From an uncultured Bacillota bacterium (lineage in GTDB: Bacteria > Bacillota_I > Bacilli_A > RF39 > UBA660), in NCBI GenBank assembly GCA_947168485.1, contig CAMVLZ010000012.1, positions 1 to 40,231 of the forward strand: DNA of 40,231 nt, given 5' to 3'. The stretch's first letter is position 1. The number at the start of each line of letters is the position of its first letter. Below are positions 34,053 to 40,231 of the stretch, one piece after another. Both the position numbers and the translations under genes were made by a program. A model generated the notes under the pieces. That model ran no database searches and was not told where the DNA came from. It saw only the letters and a list, made by a program, of their open reading frames with translations.

Positions 34053-35369
34053 ATGTTAAGACTTACTAATATTGAAAAAGAGAAATATGATAAATTTGTA
34101 TCAACTCATAAGAAAAAATCTCATTTCTTACAATCTTTATCATGGGGAGAATTAGCTCAATCTAAAAAGAATCTAACTCCTCACTATTTAGGTTTAATAG
34201 ATGATGATAATAACATAGTAGCGTCAGCCCTATTATTAGAAAAGAAATTACCTCTTAATATGACATATTTTTATTGTCCTAGAGGATTTGTAATAGATTA
34301 TAACAAAGATGAATTAGTAAAAGAAATGACTAAAGAATTAGTAAAATTCTGTAAGAAAAATAAAGGTATATTTCTAAAGATTGATCCTGATATTATCTAT
34401 AAAAGTTATAATTATCTAGATGAAGAAAATAAATTAGATCATGATCCTGAAAAAATATTTAAGACTTTAAAAGAAGCAAAATTTAAACATTTAGGATTTA
34501 CTAAGAATTTTGAAACATCACAACCAAGATATACATTCAGAATAGATTTAAATCAAGATCTAGATACTATAGAATCACACTTTTCTAAAACAACAAAACA
34601 AAGAATATCCAAATCAGAAAAACTAGACACAGTAGTTGAACTAGGAGATGCGAATGATATAAAAGCGTTCTATGAACTTATGATGCTTACAGAGGATAGA
34701 AAAGGATTTGTTTCTTATGGAGAAGATTATTATGAAGAATTATATAAGATATTCAATCATAATAAAAATACTAAAGCTACTCTATTCTTAGGTAAAATAG
34801 TCTTTTCTAAAACAATTAAAGCTTTAGAAGCAAGATTAAAAGATATTAATAATCAAATATCTATTCTACCTATAGATCATTTATCTAAATCAGCTAAGAA
34901 TAAACTAAATGAATTAAAGAAACAAAAAGATAATGTTAAAAATGATATTAAAAAATATACTGATTATGAAAAAGAATATGGAAAAGAATTATTATTAAGT
35001 GCTCATATGATTGTTTCTTATGGTGATAAAGCATGGGTTTTATATGCAGGAAACCATAATAAATTAAGTGAAACTTATGTTAATTATAAAACATATTATG
35101 AACATATTAAGTATTGTAAAGAAAATGGTATAAAAATATATGATCAATTCGGAACAATAGGTGATTTATCTGAAGATAATCCAGTACTTGGATTACATGA
35201 ATTTAAGAAAAAGTTTGGTGGAGACTATATTGAATTCTTAGGAGAATGGGATTATGTAATTAATCCAATAATGTATTTTGCTTTTACTAAATTAGTTCCT
35301 TTTTATAGAAAACTAGTTAAGAAAAGAAGCAAAAAGGAGTTAGAAAATGAAGTTAGAGAGATTAAGTAA
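34053..35369 (+). CDS. FemX/MurM-type peptidoglycan bridge aminoacyltransferase, copy 1
   Basis: Fem ligases add amino acids from aminoacyl-tRNA to lipid II to form the cross-bridge. The protein has 438 residues. It contains two GNAT-like subdomains; the first holds FLQSLSWGELAQ and FYCPRGFVIDY. A helical coiled-coil arm (about 250-310) is inserted in the second. The C-terminal part shows AWVLYAGNHNKLSETY and then DQFGTIGDLSEDNPVLGLHEFKKKFGG, the family signature. GTGAGG precedes the ATG. It overlaps the second copy by 23 bases. The added amino acid cannot be told from sequence. Confidence 0.9.
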   Translation: MLRLTNIEKEKYDKFVSTHKKKSHFLQSLSWGELAQSKKNLTPHYLGLIDDDNNIVASALLLEKKLPLNMTYFYCPRGFVIDYNKDELVKEMTKELVKFCKKNKGIFLKIDPDIIYKSYNYLDEENKLDHDPEKIFKTLKEAKFKHLGFTKNFETSQPRYTFRIDLNQDLDTIESHFSKTTKQRISKSEKLDTVVELGDANDIKAFYELMMLTEDRKGFVSYGEDYYEELYKIFNHNKNTKATLFLGKIVFSKTIKALEARLKDINNQISILPIDHLSKSAKNKLNELKKQKDNVKNDIKKYTDYEKEYGKELLLSAHMIVSYGDKAWVLYAGNHNKLSETYVNYKTYYEHIKYCKENGIKIYDQFGTIGDLSEDNPVLGLHEFKKKFGGDYIEFLGEWDYVINPIMYFAFTKLVPFYRKLVKKRSKKELENEVREIK

Positions 35370-36645
35370 AGAAGAATTCAAAAAGTATGCTGATAAATCT
35401 CCACAAATATCATTTCATCAAACTGAGAGTTGGGCAAATCTTAAGAAAAATAATGGTTGGGATGCATATTACTTAGGTCTTAAAGATAAAGATAAAATAA
35501 AAGCTTGTTCTCTAATTCTTTGTAAGACTTTACCTATTGTAAAGAAAAAAATGTTTTATGCACCTCGTGGTTTCTTAATAGATTATAATGATAAGGATTT
35601 ATTAAAAGAATGGACTACTGAATTAAAGAAATTTGCTAAAAAAGAAAAAGCTATCTTTGTTAAGATAGATCCATATGTAGAATATCAAGAACGTGATAAT
35701 AACGGAGATATTGTTAAAGATGGAAGAAATAACAAATCTTCTCATGATAACTTGGTATCTTTAGGCTATAAACATTTTGGTTTTAATACTATGCAAGATA
35801 CTCTACAACCTCGTTGGATGCATGTTATTGATACTGATCGTTCTTTAGAAGAAATTGATAAAGATATGGATTCTAAAACTAGACAAATTCTTAGAAAGAA
35901 TGAACGTTCTGGTATTACAGTAAGAGAAATTGAAAAAGATGAGTTACAAACATTTAAAGATATAATGCAAAAGACATCTGATAGAAGAGAATTTATTGAT
36001 AGACCATTCTCATATTATGAAGCTATGTGGGATAATCTACATGATGATGGAATATTAAAAATACTATTAGGTGAAATAGATTTTGATTTATTTGAAGAAA
36101 ATACTACTAATGAATTAAATGAACATAAAGATGCACTAAAAGATAGAATGTATAAACATGATAATGGTTTATTAAAGATGAATGAAAAGAAATATCTTTC
36201 AAATAATAAACAAGATGAAGAACAAATATCTCGTCTAGAAAAAGACTTAGTAAAAATAAAAGAATATAAAGAAAAACTAGGTCACAAGAAAGTACTAGGT
36301 GGAATTCTATTCCTTGTGTACGGCAATGAAGTTCTATCACTCTTAGGAGGAACTCTAGATGATGTTATGCAATTTAAATCAGCTTATACTATTCATTATG
36401 CTGGAGTTAAATATGCTCAAGAACATGGTTTTAAGAGATATAATTTCTATGGTATAACAGGTGATTTTAGTGAATCTAATCCTTTATATGGATTATATCT
36501 ATTTAAAAAGAGTTTTGGTGGATATGTAGTAGAATTACTAGGAGAATACGATTTAGTAATATCTCCATTCTGGTATCATACATATAACATTGCTTTTAAC
36601 ACATATCACGGACTTAAAAATTTAAAACATAAAATAAAAAAATAG
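35347..36645 (+). CDS. FemX/MurM-type peptidoglycan bridge aminoacyltransferase, copy 2
   Basis: This 432-residue paralogue of the preceding gene has the same layout. It opens ISFHQTESWANLKKN, then FYAPRGFLIDYNDKD, a coiled-coil arm (about 245-315), SLLGGTLDDVMQFKSAY and FYGITGDFSESNPLYGLYLFKKSFGG. AAGGAG lies eight bases before the ATG, which is within the end of copy 1, so translation is coupled. In known systems successive Fem proteins add successive residues of the bridge; two copies here suggest a dipeptide or longer bridge (inference). Confidence 0.9.
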   Translation: MKLERLSKEEFKKYADKSPQISFHQTESWANLKKNNGWDAYYLGLKDKDKIKACSLILCKTLPIVKKKMFYAPRGFLIDYNDKDLLKEWTTELKKFAKKEKAIFVKIDPYVEYQERDNNGDIVKDGRNNKSSHDNLVSLGYKHFGFNTMQDTLQPRWMHVIDTDRSLEEIDKDMDSKTRQILRKNERSGITVREIEKDELQTFKDIMQKTSDRREFIDRPFSYYEAMWDNLHDDGILKILLGEIDFDLFEENTTNELNEHKDALKDRMYKHDNGLLKMNEKKYLSNNKQDEEQISRLEKDLVKIKEYKEKLGHKKVLGGILFLVYGNEVLSLLGGTLDDVMQFKSAYTIHYAGVKYAQEHGFKRYNFYGITGDFSESNPLYGLYLFKKSFGGYVVELLGEYDLVISPFWYHTYNIAFNTYHGLKNLKHKIKK

Positions 36646-36665
36646 TTCTTTCGAACTATTTTCTT
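36632..36665. terminator. Bidirectional terminator between the Fem genes and the aquaporin gene
   Basis: A 10-bp stem (36639-36648 with 36653-36662) and four-base loop, with T runs on both strands, sit at the junction of the convergent genes. Confidence 0.85.
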
Positions 36666-37315
36666 TTGATTAAATACTTGTAAGTAAATCCAGCGATTGC
36701 TGCACCTACAAGTGGAGCTATAATAAATACCCAAACTTGTCTAAAAGCTTGTCCACCTAAGATAAGAGCAGGTGCTAAACTTCTAGCAGGGTTTACTGAA
36801 GTTCCAGTTAATTGAATTCCGATTAAATGAACTAAAGTTAATGAAAGACCGATAACTAATCCAGCTAATTTATTATCTTTCTCATTACTAGCAAATAAAA
36901 CAGTTAGAACAAAAATAAATGTTAGAATAACTTCTACAAGTAATGCTCCTGCTAAAGTAATATCTTTAGATGAAGCAGTTCCAAATCCATTTGCTCCTAA
37001 GTTTCCTACTCCAATAGAGCAACTACTAAAGATTACATATAATAATCCTGCTCCTATTAAAGCACCAATTACTTGAGCAACAATATAAATAATTGCTTCA
37101 TTACCTTTAATTTTCTTATTAATAAGAACTCCTAAAGTAACAGCTGGATTAAAATGTCCTCCACTGATAGTACCAACACTATAAGCCATAGCTACAATAG
37201 CTAAACCAAAAGCTAATGATGTTGCTACTAAATCACCAGAAGATAATACTGCAACTCCACATCCAATTAATACTAAAACACAAGTACCAATTGCTTCGCT
37301 AATATATTTCTTCAT
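36656..37315 (-). CDS. aqpZ: Aquaporin, AqpZ-like
   Basis: This is a six-span channel of the MIP family with 219 residues. Both pore motifs are present: GGHFNPAVTLG and TGTSVNPARSLAPAL. The selectivity-filter positions H, T and R in LVHLIGIQLTGTSVNPARS match E. coli AqpZ (H174, T183, R189), and the loops are short, so water rather than glycerol is the likelier substrate. The ATG at 37315 follows AAAGGAGGAAGTT, a strong ribosome binding site; an ATG nine codons earlier overlaps it. It lies 33 bases after the flippase gene and is likely co-transcribed. Confidence 0.92.
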   Translation of the reverse strand: MKKYISEAIGTCVLVLIGCGVAVLSSGDLVATSLAFGLAIVAMAYSVGTISGGHFNPAVTLGVLINKKIKGNEAIIYIVAQVIGALIGAGLLYVIFSSCSIGVGNLGANGFGTASSKDITLAGALLVEVILTFIFVLTVLFASNEKDNKLAGLVIGLSLTLVHLIGIQLTGTSVNPARSLAPALILGGQAFRQVWVFIIAPLVGAAIAGFTYKYLIKRK

Positions 37316-37348
37316 AACTTCCTCCTTTAGTTTATTATACACCTAAAA

Positions 37349-38998
37349 TTAGTTTTTATCTTCAATTTTTTTATGTATATATTTATCTATTTTTCTACCT
37401 AATATTTTCTTTATTAATCCCATCTTGTAACAATAAACAAAATAAACTCCTGCTCCAACTAATGCATAAACAATAATTATTAATAAACTAAATAATCTTC
37501 CATTAACACTAATAGGTATAACTAAACTTAAAACATATAATACAACAACCATTATAATTACACCTAAAACTATATCTAAGAAATTATTCTTAAAATCAGT
37601 AAAATCTATTTTATACTTTTTCTTTAAGAAAATAATACAAATAATAAAAGTAATTAAATAACCAATAATACTCGCAGTAATAGATCCATAATAAGCAGGA
37701 AATCCTATCTTATTAAAAATAGTTATTAAAAATACATTACTAATCATTTTAACTATTAATCCTATTAACATACTTATTAATAATAATTTATAATCTTTAA
37801 ATAACTGTATTATAGTAACACTCAAAGTAAATAAACATATAAATAATGATACAAATACAAAATAACTTAAGAATAAATCTCCATCTCCACTACCATAAAA
37901 AACTTTCCAAATAGGATTAGCTAACATAGAAATACCTACAGCCATAGGTAAAGCTAAAGATAAAAGTAAACTAAATGAATTATTAACATGATTATTAATC
38001 TCTTTTTTATCTTTCTTAGTAATAGCTTCTGATAATGTAGGAATTAAACTTAATACTATTCCACTGTTAATAGAAATAATAATCATATTAATTTTCTTTC
38101 CCCAAGTAGAAATCATTCCCATAACAGTTTCAGCTTGTTCTGTAGAATATGAAGCATAATTAACTAACCCCTTAACAACAGTAGTTGTATCTACTAAATC
38201 ATAAAGAGTTTTAACTACATCAATCATAATAAATGGTACAGCATAAATAATTATTAATTTTACTATTTCACTATTCTTAATTAATGGTTCATCTTTAGCT
38301 TCTTTTTCATGGAATTTTCTTTTATTTTTATGATAAATTCTAGATAAATATAATAATGAACATACTGCTCCTACTAAAGCACCTAATAAAGCAACAGTAA
38401 CACTAAAAGAAACACTCATTTTAAATACTTTAATAACTAAATAACTACCAAGTATTATAATAGATACTCTAACTATTTGTTCTATTACTTGACTTATAGC
38501 TGGAGGAGTCATAATCTTATGACCTTGCATATATCCTCTATATATACTAAGTGAAGGAATAACTAACATAGCTAATGATATTACTCTAATAACTAATGTA
38601 ATATCTTCTAAACTATTACCACCAGATAAATTCCCCATAATTAGTTTAGCAATAAGTGGGGCAAAGAAGAACAAGAATAAAAAACAAATGAATCCCATCA
38701 ATAGAGCCATTTTCCTAGCTAAAGAAAATGCTCTTTTTTTAGCTCCATAATACCCTTTAGCATTATAATGAGAAACAACTTTACTTACAGATAATGGAAT
38801 ACCTGCAGTAGATATACTTAAAAAGAAAGAGTATATTGTATAAGCATATCCATAAAGTGCTCCTCCTAAAGATCCAACTAATGCATGAAAAGGTATAACA
38901 TAAATTATACCTAAAATCTTACTTATAACGATTCCAATAGTACTTATAAAAGCACCACCAACGAACCCATTTTTCTTCATCAGATTTTTATCATTCAT
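37349..38998 (-). CDS. MurJ/SpoVB-type polysaccharide or lipid II flippase
   Basis: This MOP-superfamily membrane protein has 549 residues and about 14 hydrophobic spans. Its start, GFVGGAFISTIGIVISKILGIIYVIPF, and the later RGYMQGHKIMTPPAISQVIEQIVR are typical of the Bacillus SpoVB/YtgP (MurJ-type) branch. These proteins flip lipid II or related lipid-linked sugars. No sporulation genes are nearby, and Fem and PBP1A genes in the window favour lipid II as cargo (inference). AGGAGA precedes the ATG. It lies between the leuS terminator and the aquaporin gene. Confidence 0.85.
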   Translation of the reverse strand: MNDKNLMKKNGFVGGAFISTIGIVISKILGIIYVIPFHALVGSLGGALYGYAYTIYSFFLSISTAGIPLSVSKVVSHYNAKGYYGAKKRAFSLARKMALLMGFICFLFLFFFAPLIAKLIMGNLSGGNSLEDITLVIRVISLAMLVIPSLSIYRGYMQGHKIMTPPAISQVIEQIVRVSIIILGSYLVIKVFKMSVSFSVTVALLGALVGAVCSLLYLSRIYHKNKRKFHEKEAKDEPLIKNSEIVKLIIIYAVPFIMIDVVKTLYDLVDTTTVVKGLVNYASYSTEQAETVMGMISTWGKKINMIIISINSGIVLSLIPTLSEAITKKDKKEINNHVNNSFSLLLSLALPMAVGISMLANPIWKVFYGSGDGDLFLSYFVFVSLFICLFTLSVTIIQLFKDYKLLLISMLIGLIVKMISNVFLITIFNKIGFPAYYGSITASIIGYLITFIICIIFLKKKYKIDFTDFKNNFLDIVLGVIIMVVVLYVLSLVIPISVNGRLFSLLIIIVYALVGAGVYFVYCYKMGLIKKILGRKIDKYIHKKIEDKN

Positions 38999-39028
38999 AG
39001 TACTAGTCTCCTAGAATAATTTTATCAT

Positions 39029-39064
39029 AAAAAAAGAGAAATAACACTAATTAGTATTATTTCT
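39029..39064 (-). terminator. Intrinsic terminator of leuS
   Basis: A 12-bp stem (39037-39048 with 39053-39064), with one U-G pair in the minus-strand RNA, overlaps the stop and reads into a T run. Confidence 0.8.
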
Positions 39065-40231
39065 ACTTAACTACTATATTTACTATTTTATTTTTAATAA
39101 CTATAGTTTTAACAATAGTTTTTCCTTCAGTAAACTTTATAACATTTTCTACTTTCATAGCTTTCTCTTTAATAGAATCTTCATCTTCATCTTCATCATT
39201 ATTTATTTCAATAGTACCACGAAGTTTACCATTTACTTGAACACCTATTGTTAATGTATTATCTACTGTTTTACTTTCATCATATTTAGGCCATTCACTT
39301 TCACATATTGGTTTACCTAAATTATATTTTTCATTTAATTCTTCAGTAATATGTGGAGCCGTTGGATTTAATAAGATTAATAATACTCTATAATCATCTT
39401 TAGTAATAGACTCTTCTTTCTCATAATTATTAAGTAAAGTCATTAAACTAGAAATAGCTGTATTATACTTTAAGTTTTTAATATCTTCTTCTACTTTCTT
39501 AATTGTTTTATTAATTAAAACTTCATTAGTATAACCAGTTTTATCATTTAATTTCTCACCAAGACGTTCTACTTTTCTTAAGAATCTATCGCATCCTTTT
39601 AATGAATCAGTATTCCATGGAGCATCCATTTGATAATCTCCCATGAACATTTCATATACTCTTAAAGTATCTGCTCCATATTCATTAACTATATCATCTG
39701 GATTAATAACATTTCCTTTAGATTTAGACATTTTTTCATTATCTGGTCCTAATACCATACCATGACTAACTCTAGTCCAAATCATTTCTTTATTAGGAAC
39801 TAATCCAATATTATATAAGAATTGTACCCAGAATCTTGCATATAACAAGTGTCTAGCAGTATGTTCCATTCCACCATTATACCAATCTACTCTATTCCAA
39901 TACTTCATAGCATCCATAGAAGCAAATTCTTTATCATTATGTGGATCCATATATCTTAAGAAATACCAAGAACTTCCTGCCCAGTTAGGCATAGTATCTG
40001 TCTCTCTCTTAGCATCTTTTCCACACTTAGGACATTTACAATTAACCCAATCAGTTATATTAGCAAGTGGACTTTCTCCATCTTCAGTAGGTTCATATTC
40101 TACTACATCTGGAAGTAATAATGGTAAATCTTTCTCATCCATTGGAACCCAACCACAATCAGGACAATTAATCATTGGAATTGGTTCTCCCCAGAATCTT
40201 TGTCTTGAGAAAATCCAATCTCTCATTTTAT
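39063..40231 (-). CDS. leuS: Leucyl-tRNA synthetase, C-terminal part
   Basis: The 5' half lies outside the window; about 388 codons remain. Visible parts are LRDW-like MRDWIFSRQRFWGEPIP, the zinc-type cysteines INCPDCGW and CKCPKCGK, the catalytic-domain GSSWYFLRYMDP, the loop EKMSKSKGNVINPDD and the anticodon-binding region APHITEEL. The C-terminal domain (VQVNGKLRGTIEI) closes the protein. The Met at the visible start is internal, since the same reading frame continues to the window edge. No promoter or leader can be seen, so T-box control of leuS cannot be judged. Confidence 0.96.
   Translation of the reverse strand, partial: KMRDWIFSRQRFWGEPIPMINCPDCGWVPMDEKDLPLLLPDVVEYEPTEDGESPLANITDWVNCKCPKCGKDAKRETDTMPNWAGSSWYFLRYMDPHNDKEFASMDAMKYWNRVDWYNGGMEHTARHLLYARFWVQFLYNIGLVPNKEMIWTRVSHGMVLGPDNEKMSKSKGNVINPDDIVNEYGADTLRVYEMFMGDYQMDAPWNTDSLKGCDRFLRKVERLGEKLNDKTGYTNEVLINKTIKKVEEDIKNLKYNTAISSLMTLLNNYEKEESITKDDYRVLLILLNPTAPHITEELNEKYNLGKPICESEWPKYDESKTVDNTLTIGVQVNGKLRGTIEINNDEDEDEDSIKEKAMKVENVIKFTEGKTIVKTIVIKNKIVNIVVK

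Overview
This window is AT-rich and densely packed, with about 40 protein genes, one RNase P RNA, one tyrosyl T-box leader and a ribosomal-protein leader. It carries no tRNA, rRNA, CRISPR array or recognisable mobile element. RNase J and RNase Y, type B RNase P RNA, GpsB, EzrA, RecU, DnaD, a RodZ-like protein, a T-box and TTGACA/TATAAT promoters point to a walled, low-GC member of the Bacilli side of the Bacillota, probably an uncultured host-associated lineage near the Erysipelotrichales/RF39 part of the tree (inference). dnaD ends in UGA and tryptophan is UGG, so the code is standard and not the Mycoplasma code.

Layout. 1-5,000: 3' end of RNase J (plus strand) converging on rny, a small membrane protein, recA, pgsA, a short RodZ-like protein and rnpB. 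5,000-9,800: gpsB diverges from recU-ponA (PBP1A), which converges on nth and dnaD, an order resembling Bacillus. 9,800-14,400: cca, hup, two unknown membrane proteins, and divergently der plus a small SHOCT-like protein. 14,400-21,500: an unknown membrane protein, engB, nrnA, two acetate kinase paralogues flanking an SH3-like membrane protein, thiI and an orphan protein. 21,500-28,400: ezrA, rpsD with a structured leader, a three-gene operon (beta-propeller membrane protein, histidine phosphatase, tail-anchored acidic protein) and tyrS under a T-box. 28,400-34,000: a BspA-like repeat surface protein built from two duplicated modules, then an envelope-type operon (lipoprotein, disordered protein, YtxG-like, YtxH-like) and trmB. 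34,000-40,231: two tandem FemX/MurM-type ligases, aquaporin, a MurJ/SpoVB-type flippase and the 3' part of leuS.

Together the genes cover envelope growth and division (ponA, gpsB, ezrA, RodZ-like, Fem pair, flippase), DNA repair (recA, recU, nth), RNA processing and turnover (rnj, rny, rnpB, nrnA, cca) and translation (rpsD, tyrS, leuS, thiI, trmB, der, engB). The most unusual items are: the second acetate kinase, which has lost two conserved active-site histidines; an in-frame 89-bp near-identical direct repeat inside the BspA-like gene; a possible pseudoknot in the rpsD leader; and two compact operons of unknown membrane proteins. Intrinsic terminators are often folded into the stop codon region of the gene they follow.
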